In this document: positions 1 through 7,357 of the stretch, in pieces
How positions within the stretch are numbered: position 1 is the stretch's first letter
How the letters are laid out: each line of letters opens with the position of its first letter
Made by a program: the position numbers and the translations under genes
The notes under the pieces: generated by a model
Told to the model about the DNA's origin: nothing
Databases searched by the model: none
Seen by the model: only the letters and a program-made list of their open reading frames with translations
Assembly: GCA_031386985.1 (NCBI GenBank)
Contig: JANNCV010000037.1
Location: 1 to 33,842 of the forward strand
Reading direction: 5' to 3'
Length of the DNA: 33,842 nucleotides
From: JANJUB01 sp031386985
Lineage (GTDB): Bacteria; Armatimonadota; Fimbriimonadia; Fimbriimonadales; Fimbriimonadaceae

Positions 1-182
1 TTCATTTCTTTTGCTCCAGCTTTTGAGAGCGCAAGAAATGTGCCAATGTTTGGGGATCGGGTGTCGGAAGAGTTCGGGCGAGGGAGAATCAATCCCAAAC
101 CGACGAGGGACAGGGGGTCGGGGTTCAGAAGCAAAGCGCTCCCCCGAACTCCCGAACAGCACTAAGCGGATACAATTAGGGC
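1..182. other. Non-coding left end, upstream of ABC permease
   Basis: I see no convincing gene here; open frames running through it lack recognisable protein character and continue as shadows of the permease. The stretch is G-rich and C-rich by turns, has one copy of a CCGACGAGGGA-type motif that recurs near 3620 and 3867, and ends with a -10-like TACAAT six bases before the GTG of the first permease. A sugar-binding protein gene would be expected further left, outside the window. Confidence 0.5.
171..176 (+). promoter_or_regulatory. -10 hexamer TACAAT, leaderless-type promoter
   Basis: TACAAT lies six bases before the GTG start at 183, so transcription would begin at or very near the start codon. 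No good -35 is visible. The same geometry recurs before several genes in this window. Confidence 0.45.
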
Positions 183-1064
183 GTGCGACGTGCGACCGGG
201 TTCCGGATTCTCTTCTTGGCTCCGGCCGTGTTGCTTTACTTCACCTTTGTCGTCTGGCCCTTCGTTCAAACCGTCGGGTATTCGGCATTTCGCTGGCGCG
301 GATTATCACAGCAAAAGCAATTCGTGGGCGCAGAAAATTACGTCCAACTGTGGCGAGATTCCGACTACTGGCTCGCGATTCGGAACTGCCTTTTCACCCT
401 CGGAGTTGGCGGCCTGGCCTTGATCACGCTGGGGCTCTTGATCGCCCATGCGATCCAGGGACAGTCGCGCTTAGCTCGCATTGTCCGCGCTCTTTACCTG
501 CTTCCCAATGTGGTTTCCCTCGTCGCCGTTGCGATCATTTGGCTTTTCATGCTCAATCCCAGCTTCGGCTTGCTGACCGCGTTACTGAAGGCTTTGACGA
601 TCCCAACGCCACAGAACGGGTTCCTAGCAACTAACTCAACCGCTCTCCCCGGCGTTACCGCGGCGTTTGTTTGGTACGCCTTAGGGTTTTACGTTATGCT
701 CTTTGCCGCGGGGCTAAAGAACCTTGATCCCGAAACGCTGGAGGCAGCTGATCTCGACGGTTCATACGGCTGGAACAAGTTCATCAGAATAACTTGGCCG
801 ATGTTTTGGTCGCTTAAAAAAATCGCGATCACGTACGTTGTGATTAACGTTTTTTCGATCTTCGCCCTTGTGCAAGTGATGACAAATGGCGGTCAGCCGG
901 ATCGCCACACCGAAATGCCCCTGACCTACCTGTACGAGAGGGCATTTGAAAACAACCAGTTTAGTTATGGCATAACGACCGGGGTTGCGAATCTGGTTTT
1001 TGCAATGGTGGCGAGCGTCCTGATCATGTTCTGGTTTAGGCGCAGCCCGGAGGTTTCGCGATGA
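183..1064 (+). CDS. Sugar ABC transporter permease (MalF/UgpA type)
   Basis: Inner-membrane permease subunit of a carbohydrate ABC importer (binding-protein-dependent transport inner membrane component family). The 293-residue protein starts with a hydrophobic segment (about residues 8-30) and has about six membrane spans. The EAA loop that contacts the ATPase is visible near residue 187 as LEAADLDGSYGWNKFIRITW. The GTG start at 183 is chosen because the protein begins directly before the first membrane span and because a TACAAT hexamer lies six bases upstream. Its stop overlaps the start of the next permease (ATGA), so the two are translationally coupled. No ATPase or binding protein lies in the window; a shared MsiK-like ATPase encoded elsewhere is possible. 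The substrate cannot be told from sequence. Confidence 0.93.
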   Translation: MRRATGFRILFLAPAVLLYFTFVVWPFVQTVGYSAFRWRGLSQQKQFVGAENYVQLWRDSDYWLAIRNCLFTLGVGGLALITLGLLIAHAIQGQSRLARIVRALYLLPNVVSLVAVAIIWLFMLNPSFGLLTALLKALTIPTPQNGFLATNSTALPGVTAAFVWYALGFYVMLFAAGLKNLDPETLEAADLDGSYGWNKFIRITWPMFWSLKKIAITYVVINVFSIFALVQVMTNGGQPDRHTEMPLTYLYERAFENNQFSYGITTGVANLVFAMVASVLIMFWFRRSPEVSR

Positions 1065-1879
1065 GAGCAATTTCTCGTTCAGCCCTCTTGGTTCTTGTGA
1101 TCTTGGCGGTGCTTGTTCCTATTCTCTGGGTAATTCTGAGTTCGTTTAAGGAAAGCTCCGAAATCTTCACCAACCCTTGGGGTCTGCCAGAGAAGCTTCA
1201 ATGGAGTAATTATTCGGCGGCTTGGTCGGAAGAGGGGCTCGGTCGAGGCTTCATTAACTCCTCCGTTGTTTGCGTAGTGACCCTCGTTTTTCTTCTTCCA
1301 ATCGGCACCATGGCCGCTTACATTTTCGGTCGCTACCCTTTCCGGGGATCAAAAGCGCTCTTTGGGATATTCCTCGGCGGCATGATGTTTCCTAACTTCT
1401 TGCTCGTGATCTCGCTTCTCTTTTTGCTGACCCAAATGAACTTGGCGGATTCGCCAACTGGGGTTGTCATTGCCTACGTTGCTTATTCGCTCTCTTTCAC
1501 GATCTTCGTCTTGACTGGCTTCTTTGAGAGCCTCCCGAAGGAGCTGGCCGAGGCCGCGACGATTGACGGGTGCGGCCATTTTCAAACATTTTGGCGAGTC
1601 ATGCTCCCCCTCGTTCGTCCCGGAATCATCGTTGTTGGGATTTTCAATGCAATCGGGCTCTGGAATGAGTATCCGCTCGCTCTCATTTTGCTCAACTCTC
1701 CCGAAAAACGGACGTTGCCGCTAAAAATTGCCGATATGGCACTTAACCAGCAATACTCGTCCAACTGGGGTCATCTCTTTGCTGGATTGGTATTGGTGAT
1801 GCTCCCCGTTACGATCGTCTACTGGTTCCTGCGGGAGCGCATTCAAGAAGCGATGGTGGCCGGGGCCATCAAGGGCTAG
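1061..1879 (+). CDS. Sugar ABC transporter permease (MalG/UgpE type)
   Basis: Second membrane subunit of the same carbohydrate importer, 272 residues. It has an N-terminal span (about residues 5-28), five further spans, and the EAA loop near residue 160 (ELAEAATIDGCGHFQTFWRV). The start ATG overlaps the upstream stop by four bases, typical of MalF/MalG pairs. The stop codon TAG is shared with the converging ispG gene: the palindrome CTAG at 1876-1879 ends both frames, so there is no room for a dedicated terminator between them. Substrate unknown. Confidence 0.93.
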   Translation: MRAISRSALLVLVILAVLVPILWVILSSFKESSEIFTNPWGLPEKLQWSNYSAAWSEEGLGRGFINSSVVCVVTLVFLLPIGTMAAYIFGRYPFRGSKALFGIFLGGMMFPNFLLVISLLFLLTQMNLADSPTGVVIAYVAYSLSFTIFVLTGFFESLPKELAEAATIDGCGHFQTFWRVMLPLVRPGIIVVGIFNAIGLWNEYPLALILLNSPEKRTLPLKIADMALNQQYSSNWGHLFAGLVLVMLPVTIVYWFLRERIQEAMVAGAIKG

Positions 1880-3138
1880 GCCTCAACCCAAAGGCCGTCG
1901 GTCTTGAGCAAATTGATGAGCTCCGAAACTCCATTTTCTTGGGGGATGCCGTTCTTGACGATGTCGCGCTTACGATAAAGCGTGATTTTTCCACCCGCCG
2001 CCCCAACGTAGCCATAATCGGCGTCGGCCATTTCGCCGGGGCCGTTAACAATGCACCCCATTACGGCAATATCCAGTCCAACGAGGTGCTTTGTGGCTTC
2101 CCGAACTTCGTGCAACACGACGGGCAGGTTGAACTTAGTACGTCCACAAGAGGGGCAGGCGATGTATTCCACCTTGGTTTTTCTGAGCCCGAGAGATTGC
2201 AAAATGTCATAGCAGACGGGGATTTCGTTGACCGGGTCTTCTGCTAGCGAAACCCGAATCGTATCCCCAATTCCCTCGGCCAGTAGTGTTGCGATCCCTG
2301 CCGTCGACTTAACCCTCGCATAGGTGCCGTCGCCCGCCTCCGTAACACCAAGATGAATCGGGTAATCGAAGCCCTCGGCATCGAGCTTTTGGGCAAGCAA
2401 CCGGTTGGCGGTGATCACCACCTGCACTCGGCTAGCCTTGGCGCTGATGTTAATGTTGCGGTAATCGTGCTTGGCCGCGATCCGACAGTATTCCAGGGCA
2501 CTCTCAACCATCCCCGCCGGAGTATCGCCGTGGGTTACCAGAATACGCTCTGAAAGTGAACCATGGTTAACGCCGATTCGCATCGCAATGTCTCTCTTCT
2601 TGCACGCCTCTATGACCGGCACAAAGCTGTCTTCGATAGCCTGAATTTCCTCATGACTTTCTTCTTGCGAGTAAGCGAGCTCTTCCCTCAGCTGGTCGAT
2701 CTCGTCAACTTCCCTGCCCCGCAAATCAGCTTCAACCGCTTCGAGGTTCTTGGCCCGTAATCCGTGGCGTCTGAAAACGAACAAGCCGGGGTTGATTCGA
2801 ACCTCATCCACGTATTTCGCCGCTTCGACGGCGATATCGCTTCCTTGATGATGAACATCGGCAGTGAGGGGAACGGATTGATATTTCTCGGCTAGTTTAC
2901 GGGTGATTTCCTCTAGGCATCGGGCCTCGCCGAGGCTTGGAGTGGTCACCCGAACGAGTTCACACCCGGCCCGATGAAGCTCAATAATCTGATCAACGCA
3001 AGCGTCTACGTTGCGAGTCTCCTCGGTGATCATAGACTGAACCAGGATTGGATATTGCCCCCCCATCCAAACATTACCGATTCGAATGGGGCGAGTTTTT
3101 CGGCGAGGATAGGTGATTTCGAGGTTTGACACGAACAT
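1876..3138 (-). CDS. ispG: 4-hydroxy-3-methylbut-2-enyl diphosphate synthase IspG (GcpE)
   Basis: Cytosolic [4Fe-4S] enzyme of the MEP isoprenoid pathway, converting MEcPP to HMBPP. The 420-residue protein has the TIM-barrel N-terminal part (RRKTRPIRIGNVWMGG, then QSMITEETRNVDACVDQI) and the C-terminal cluster domain with the three cysteine ligands: CPSCGR near residue 330 and GCIVNGPGE near residue 372. The length is in the range of bacterial two-domain forms. It lies 11 bases downstream of the DCC-family gene on the same strand and is probably co-transcribed with it. No clear ribosome-binding site precedes the ATG. The product would feed undecaprenyl phosphate synthesis, which links it in theme to the envelope operon further right. 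Confidence 0.95.
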   Translation of the reverse strand: MFVSNLEITYPRRKTRPIRIGNVWMGGQYPILVQSMITEETRNVDACVDQIIELHRAGCELVRVTTPSLGEARCLEEITRKLAEKYQSVPLTADVHHQGSDIAVEAAKYVDEVRINPGLFVFRRHGLRAKNLEAVEADLRGREVDEIDQLREELAYSQEESHEEIQAIEDSFVPVIEACKKRDIAMRIGVNHGSLSERILVTHGDTPAGMVESALEYCRIAAKHDYRNINISAKASRVQVVITANRLLAQKLDAEGFDYPIHLGVTEAGDGTYARVKSTAGIATLLAEGIGDTIRVSLAEDPVNEIPVCYDILQSLGLRKTKVEYIACPSCGRTKFNLPVVLHEVREATKHLVGLDIAVMGCIVNGPGEMADADYGYVGAAGGKITLYRKRDIVKNGIPQENGVSELINLLKTDGLWVEA

Positions 3139-3149
3139 CTAATTATGAT

Positions 3150-3557
3150 TCAATCTAGAAATTTTGCCCGATCCGAAGGCGCAGGTATCGGACACGTCTC
3201 CAGCCGACCAAACGCTCGGTAACGATTTTTGGCCACGAGGAGATAAAACGGGTCCAATAACCAACTCGGGTAGATCCACTTCCAACCGATCAGTTTCCAC
3301 CATCCGCCAAGCTCCCAAAGCACTCGAAAGGCGGCTTTGCCCCGCTTCAAGGCAATCTCGCCCGTCCCTTCATAATCCAAAACCAGCACAAATGTTGATA
3401 ACTCAGCCGGGTCAACCCCATGGTTCTTAGCAATCGAACTCCCCAGTTCACCCTGCAGTTGGGCGAAGAGAAACTGATCTTTGCGATCATGCCGCAGGAT
3501 GAACTGAACAGACCGATTGCAAAGCCCACAAACCCCATCGTAAAGAACCAGATTCAC
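3150..3557 (-). CDS. DCC-family (DUF393) thiol-disulfide oxidoreductase-like protein
   Basis: 135 residues matching the DUF393/DCC family: DGVCGLCN near residues 8-15 gives the DxxCxxC signature, followed by the typical FILRHD and FAQLQ elements and a C-terminal YR(A)FGR motif. A redox role is assumed from the CxxC motif; no substrate is known for most members. The start is GTG at 3557, six bases after a TAGAAT hexamer (minus strand), suggesting a leaderless message. It is first in a two-gene unit with ispG. Confidence 0.88.
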   Translation of the reverse strand: MNLVLYDGVCGLCNRSVQFILRHDRKDQFLFAQLQGELGSSIAKNHGVDPAELSTFVLVLDYEGTGEIALKRGKAAFRVLWELGGWWKLIGWKWIYPSWLLDPFYLLVAKNRYRAFGRLETCPIPAPSDRAKFLD

Positions 3558-3563
3558 ACCTTT

Positions 3564-3569
3564 ATTCTA
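3564..3569 (-). promoter_or_regulatory. -10 hexamer TAGAAT before the DUF393 gene
   Basis: On the minus strand TAGAAT is followed by six bases and then the GTG start. The -35 region overlaps the GTTCGG octamer repeats and shows no consensus. Confidence 0.4.
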
Positions 3570-3583
3570 CGTCACTTGCATGG

Positions 3584-3607
3584 AAGTTCGGGGGTTCGGA
3601 AGTTCGG
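3584..3607. repeat. Three tandem GTTCGG octamers
   Basis: Three consecutive octamers AAGTTCGG, GGGTTCGG and AAGTTCGG lie just upstream of the DUF393 promoter. They resemble the G-tract units at 3781-3840. Confidence 0.6.
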
Positions 3608-3724
3608 CGTCAGGGAAATCCGACGAGGGTGGGGGTGGTTCTCCCCCCCCCGGGGACAAGCTCGGAATCTCGTTTGCCAAGCATTGTGTCGCCCATTCAG
3701 GGCTATTGATAACTCGGCTCCCCA

Positions 3725-3745
3725 CCCAGGCCTCGGCGGCCTGGG
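3725..3745. repeat. Perfect 8-bp hairpin in a structured repeat
   Basis: CCCAGGCC and GGCCTGGG form a perfect 8-bp stem around a five-base loop. It sits in a 3680-3780 segment with smaller GC-rich inverted repeats (for example GGCCGACCC / GTTGGGCC). Such compound hairpin segments are often dispersed intergenic repeats, but only this one copy is in the window. Confidence 0.55.
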
Positions 3746-3780
3746 CTATATTCTGGCCGACCCGTTGGGCCTTCGGAGGC

Positions 3781-3840
3781 GGGTTCGGGTTTCGGGTACG
3801 GGTTAGCGGGTGACGGGTTAGCGGGTAGCGGGTTTCGGGG
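3781..3840 (+). repeat. Array of nine GGG tracts (G-quadruplex potential)
   Basis: Nine GGG tracts separated by 3-4 bases (TTC, TTTC, TAC, TTAGC, TGAC and similar) lie within 60 bases on the plus strand. Four such tracts suffice for an intramolecular G-quadruplex, so two could form side by side. Confidence 0.75.
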
Positions 3841-3879
3841 AACCGAGACTCGTAATCCTTCCCTAACCGACGAGGGACG

Positions 3880-4043
3880 GGGAGTGGTTCGAGACTGTCT
3901 CATTGTGTTGTTCAAGCCCGCCCGGCACGTTACATCCTGGGCTCCACGTTTATTTTCAGGCTCCGTGGAGCTGGTGATGTAACGTGCACCAGCGTCGGGA
4001 TCGATATGTTTCAACACAAGGAGACAGCTTCGTTCTTCCCCCC
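3880..4043. repeat. ~165-bp imperfect inverted repeat (MITE-like or structured RNA)
   Basis: The inner arms are 3925-3948 and 3964-3987: GCACGTTACATC pairs perfectly with GATGTAACGTGC, then a 4-base internal mismatch, then GCTCCACG with CGTGGAGC, around a 15-base loop. The outer arms 3895-3910 and 4012-4027 match at 15 of 16 positions (CTGTCTCATTGTGTTG against CAACACAAGGAGACAG). G-rich and C-rich ends (GGGGAGTGG / TTCTTCCCCCC) extend the symmetry. No coding content is seen. It could be a miniature transposable element or a folded RNA. Confidence 0.7.
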
Positions 4044-4072
4044 GTGACAAATTCGGAATCGGGACATCGCAT

Positions 4073-4099
4073 CGGGTAGCGGGTAGCGGGGAACGGGGG
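4073..4099 (+). repeat. Second G-tract array, four GGG runs
   Basis: CGGGTAGCGGGTAGCGGGG and a following AACGGGGG give four G tracts. The unit GCGGGTAGCGGG also occurs at 3820-3832 on the other side of the inverted repeat, so related direct repeats flank it. Confidence 0.65.
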
Positions 4100-4130
4100 C
4101 GAAGTTCGACGAGCTAATCCGCAAACGCGG

Positions 4131-5114
4131 CTAGAGGGTTCGGGTGACTTTGTTGATGAACGGAGCTTTATCGGGGTCGATTCCGCGGGCGCGGGCCGCG
4201 AGCAGTGCGCACCATTGCCCAAAGAAAATCTCATCAATCGGAGCCATTTCGGGAGTTAACTCCGACTTAGGCGCCTGAACAATCGCGCAACCTTGGGCAG
4301 CAAGGTCAGCCGGAGCTTCACCAAAGACGATTGCCGCCGTGCCGGCGCCCGCTATGGCTCTGGGCCCGTGGGCAAAATCTGCCGTCGAATACGCTTTGGC
4401 TTGCATGAGGGCGCACTCCATGAGCTTCAGGGCGGTGTCTTGGGCGGAGGCAAAGGAAAACCCTCGGGCCAGCACAAACAAGGGCGAGAATCTCAAAATT
4501 GGGCCCAATCCACTCGCCGCTGATTCTTCTGCTCTTTGCATCGAAAGCGAGAGGGCCCGATAAAAACTGTTCTCAGAAAACTCGCAACCCGGCATCGGCT
4601 TGCCGGAATTTGCGGCCAGCGTCCGAGCTAACTGAAACACGGCGAGCAACGATGCCGAGTAAGTCTTAGTCGCCGCGACCGCCGATTCCTTTCCAACATC
4701 AATATCCAAGACTAGCGATGCCGACTTAGCTACCTGCGAACCCGGATTGTTGGTTATGGCGAGAGTTTGATGCCCCTGTGACCCCATGGCTTCCAAAACC
4801 TCGCTCACATCGGGAGCCGCGCCACTCTGGCTGATTCCCACGCAAAGGCAGTTCGAATACTTCACTGATCCGCCGTAGCGGGTCCAAACGGATGGGGCCG
4901 CTAAAACCGCCGGAATACCGACAAAAACTTCAATCAAATATCGCGCGTATAGAGCCGCGTGGTCGCTTGATCCCCGAGCGGCCAATAACACCGAATCAAA
5001 TCGCTTCCCCTTCAGCAATTCAGCAAGTTGATCACCAAACCGATCAAGGCGAGGAGCCAGCACATCCGGCTGGGATCGAATTTCCTGCTCCATCCAGGTT
5101 CCGAGCGTACTCAT
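4131..5114 (-). CDS. SIS-domain sugar phosphate isomerase/deaminase (GlmS C-terminal/NagB-II type)
   Basis: 327 residues with two SIS domains like the isomerase half of GlmS, without the glutaminase domain. The start MSTLGTWMEQEIRSQPDVL matches the conserved lead-in of this group. The first SIS domain has AARGSSDHAA (about residue 45) and the phosphate-binding GISQSG (about 94), then the ESAVAATKTY element (about 143). The likely reaction is conversion of an amino-sugar phosphate such as glucosamine-6-phosphate to fructose-6-phosphate plus ammonia; the exact substrate is inferred. Its ATG overlaps the stop of the DUF1460 gene by four bases, making it the last gene of the envelope operon. A role in recycling wall amino sugars would fit the neighbours. 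Confidence 0.85.
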   Translation of the reverse strand: MSTLGTWMEQEIRSQPDVLAPRLDRFGDQLAELLKGKRFDSVLLAARGSSDHAALYARYLIEVFVGIPAVLAAPSVWTRYGGSVKYSNCLCVGISQSGAAPDVSEVLEAMGSQGHQTLAITNNPGSQVAKSASLVLDIDVGKESAVAATKTYSASLLAVFQLARTLAANSGKPMPGCEFSENSFYRALSLSMQRAEESAASGLGPILRFSPLFVLARGFSFASAQDTALKLMECALMQAKAYSTADFAHGPRAIAGAGTAAIVFGEAPADLAAQGCAIVQAPKSELTPEMAPIDEIFFGQWCALLAARARGIDPDKAPFINKVTRTL

Positions 5115-5929
5115 TTAGGTCGGGCCACCATGATGCCAAGGCTCTTGTCGCTTCGCTTCAGATATTCGCTGATTGGTCCATCCAGCATCACCTTTTTGGC
5201 AACGGAGGAAGCATGAAGGAACCGTGCCCGCTTCCCTTCCCGGATGATCAAGCCTGTGTGCGAACAATCCATTCCCTCGGTTTTTGTTACGATTCCAATA
5301 ATATCACCCGTCATCAGGGAGCCCTCAGCCGCTTCAACCGATGCGGTAGGCACGTAACTAAATTGGGTTTTGCTCAATCGGGCCTCGTCGCGTTTGATTA
5401 CTTCGATGAGTTCGGGATGAGCTTTGAGTTGGCGATACGTGTCTGTGTGTTGGGACATGAAACTGAAAGTCTTTTCGAGCGCAATCGCGCCCGGAAGAAT
5501 CGCGCTGACGTCCTTCACCGTGCCTTTGCGGTCGTTGTCATAGATCCAATCGCTCGTGTAATGGAGGCGCGACGGGTAGCCAGAGACGACTCCGTTCCGG
5601 TAGCGCGTTTTGGTGATTTGAGCGATCAAGTCCGATTCCCGAGATTGCCCCTGTTTGATCATCCTCGCCAATCCCAGTGAACTCTCAAAAAGCGTGACAC
5701 AATCCAAACCATCGAGAGTTACGAAGCAAAACTCCTTGTCCGCGCTTCGCTCTAGCGTCCATCCTACGTAGGGCGTTTCAACAAAGGAAAGCCCTACCGC
5801 GCCAACAATATCGCCGATTGGTTTGCTCTTGAGTTTCTGAGCCTGGCCCAACACCGTCCTGAACTTTTTGAGACCGACAAACTGAACGTCCGTCACCTGG
5901 CCCAACAAACCAACAAGCAGAGAAATCAT
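5111..5929 (-). CDS. DUF1460 NlpC/P60-like peptidoglycan amidase, exported
   Basis: 272 residues of the DUF1460 family, papain-fold N-acetylmuramoyl-L-alanine amidase-like proteins acting on muropeptides. Visible are the cysteine nucleophile in GLDCVTLFESSLGLA (about residue 75) and the histidine in CSHTGLIIREG (about residue 224), plus the late sequence YVPTASV and a GDIIGIVT element. The N-terminus MISLLVGLLGQ is only weakly hydrophobic, so export is likely but not certain. It starts three bases after pth ends and overlaps the SIS gene by four bases. Confidence 0.85.
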   Translation of the reverse strand: MISLLVGLLGQVTDVQFVGLKKFRTVLGQAQKLKSKPIGDIVGAVGLSFVETPYVGWTLERSADKEFCFVTLDGLDCVTLFESSLGLARMIKQGQSRESDLIAQITKTRYRNGVVSGYPSRLHYTSDWIYDNDRKGTVKDVSAILPGAIALEKTFSFMSQHTDTYRQLKAHPELIEVIKRDEARLSKTQFSYVPTASVEAAEGSLMTGDIIGIVTKTEGMDCSHTGLIIREGKRARFLHASSVAKKVMLDGPISEYLKRSDKSLGIMVARPK

Positions 5930-5932
5930 AGG

Positions 5933-6538
5933 TTACTTCTGATGATACTTCTCTAAGACGCGTAAGGCTTGATCTCTGCCTCCCTCGATTAGAGCCTCCA
6001 CTGTATCTGTGGCAATCTCCAAAATCTGATCAATATCTGATCGTTCCAAGGGTTTGAATGTGCCCAAAACGTGATCAATCGTGTTATCGCTGCTCGAACC
6101 GATACCGATTTTGATTCGAGGGTAATCGGCGGTTCCGAGCGACGCAATAATTGACTTGTGCCCGTTATGCCCGCCCGCTCCGCCTCCCTCGGGAAGTTTT
6201 AGCTTTCCAACCGGCAAATCAAGGTCGTCTGCCACAACCAAAATATTGGCGGGCGCAATGCCCATAGCCCGGGCTACCGGAGCAACGGCTTGGCCAGAGT
6301 TGTTCATGAAAGTTAAGGGCTTGACCAGTAGAACCCCCTCGCCCGAGATCATTCCGGCCCCAGTTAGGGCCCGGTTACGGCCACGATCCACCTTAATCTT
6401 GTGCCGCTTCGCGAGTAGATCAATGACTTCAAAGCCCACATTGTGCCTCGTGCCTCGATACTCGGGGCCGGGATTTCCGAGACCAACGATAAGCCACGAA
6501 GGGGGCAAAGACGGCTCGCTCGGCTTTTTGCGAAACAT
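5933..6538 (-). CDS. pth: Peptidyl-tRNA hydrolase
   Basis: Cytosolic esterase that frees tRNA from prematurely released peptidyl-tRNA. The 201-residue protein carries the family signatures: VGLGNPGPEYRGTRHNVGF (Asn, Tyr and the catalytic His near residues 22-36), the MNNSGQAV asparagine, and the VVADDLDLPVGK aspartate. A charged leader of about 15 residues (MFRKKPSEPSLPPSW) precedes the usual start; the ATG at 6538 directly abuts the stop codon of uppP, so this is the natural coupled start. Genes for Pth and UppP side by side are not a standard pair; the order may simply reflect operon packing. Confidence 0.96.
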   Translation of the reverse strand: MFRKKPSEPSLPPSWLIVGLGNPGPEYRGTRHNVGFEVIDLLAKRHKIKVDRGRNRALTGAGMISGEGVLLVKPLTFMNNSGQAVAPVARAMGIAPANILVVADDLDLPVGKLKLPEGGGAGGHNGHKSIIASLGTADYPRIKIGIGSSSDNTIDHVLGTFKPLERSDIDQILEIATDTVEALIEGGRDQALRVLEKYHQK

Positions 6539-7357
6539 CTACTTCACTATTCCTGCGATCGGGTCGAGGACGCCGCTCAACAACAACGCCAGGATAGCTA
6601 CACCCAAAACGCACCGATAGATGACAAAGACGGTCGTTGAGCTTTTCTGGAGGAACGCAATGAGAAACGCTATAGAGCCGTATCCGACCACAAACGAGAC
6701 CAGCGTGGAGACCAACGTTGGCACCAAAGCTTGCCCGAATAGATCATGCCGATATTTGTAGGCCTCATAAACGCCGGCCGCAAAAATGCTCGGAACGGAA
6801 AGTAAGAACGAAAAGCGCGCGGCGGTGGGCCGATCCAAGCCGCAAAAGAGCGCTCCCGAGATCGTACTGCCGCTTCGACTCGCGCCTGGAATCAGCGCAA
6901 CGGCCTGCCAAAGCCCTATTATCACCCCGTCTTTGGTCGTCAAATCCTCAAACGAGCGAGTTCTCTTTCCCGCTCTTTCGGCGAGCAACAGGACGAGCCC
7001 CATAATGATCAATGAACCTGCAATAACATACAGAGAGCGAAGTGATCCCTCGATGAAGTCCTTCCCCGCCAGGCCTAGAATCACGACGGGCAGGGTTCCA
7101 ATCGCAATACCCAAGCCAATTTTGCTTTCGACCGGCTCGCGCCGGATCATGCCGCTCAACACCCGATAGAGGTCATTTCGAAAGAAAATTAACACAGCCA
7201 GAAGAGTTCCGAGTTGGATCGTCGCCGTAAACGCCGCGCCTGGGTCCGGCCATCCCAAGAGCGAGGGAACAATACGCAAGTGAGCCGTGCTCGATATTGG
7301 CAAAAACTCGGTTAAACCCTGCACTAAACCCAGAACTATTGCCTCGATCAGCCCCAA
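6539..7357 (-). CDS. uppP: Undecaprenyl-diphosphatase UppP (BacA)
   Basis: Membrane phosphatase that turns undecaprenyl diphosphate into the carrier monophosphate used in peptidoglycan and polymer synthesis; overproduction gives bacitracin resistance in other species. The 272-residue protein has about eight spans and both active-site motifs: GLTEFLPISSTAHL (residues 15-28) and PGASRSGSTI (about 156-165). The start is TTG at 7357, inside the end of the wecB gene (10-base overlap), which fixes the protein at MGLIEAIVLGLVQG, the standard N-terminus. Confidence 0.96.
   Translation of the reverse strand: MGLIEAIVLGLVQGLTEFLPISSTAHLRIVPSLLGWPDPGAAFTATIQLGTLLAVLIFFRNDLYRVLSGMIRREPVESKIGLGIAIGTLPVVILGLAGKDFIEGSLRSLYVIAGSLIIMGLVLLLAERAGKRTRSFEDLTTKDGVIIGLWQAVALIPGASRSGSTISGALFCGLDRPTAARFSFLLSVPSIFAAGVYEAYKYRHDLFGQALVPTLVSTLVSFVVGYGSIAFLIAFLQKSSTTVFVIYRCVLGVAILALLLSGVLDPIAGIVK

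Larger units (their letters stand above)
3558..4130. other. Gene-free repeat region, 573 bp
   Basis: This stretch lies between the 5' end of the DUF393 gene and the 3' end of the SIS gene. I see no gene with credible protein character. It holds, in order, octamer repeats, a G-run/C-run hairpin (about 3626-3655), a GC-rich hairpin cluster, a nine-tract G array, a long imperfect inverted repeat and a second G array. Details are in the separate entries. Confidence 0.7.

Noticed and set aside
11..634. Open frame on the plus strand overlapping the first permease
   Set aside because: It is out of frame with a clear ABC permease, is rich in Arg and Ser, and has no family motifs.
3420..3813. Open frames through the repeat region upstream of the DUF393 gene
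   Set aside because: They translate hairpins and G tracts into Arg/Pro/Gly-rich sequence with no protein character.
3880..4043. Simple rho-independent terminator
   Set aside because: The fold is far too long, has symmetric internal loops and lacks a T run next to the stem.
3781..4099. CRISPR array
   Set aside because: The repeats are 7-10 bases with spacers of a few bases only; no cas genes are present.
4892..5680. Long plus-strand open frame opposite the SIS and DUF1460 genes
   Set aside because: Antisense shadow of two well-supported genes; no motifs.
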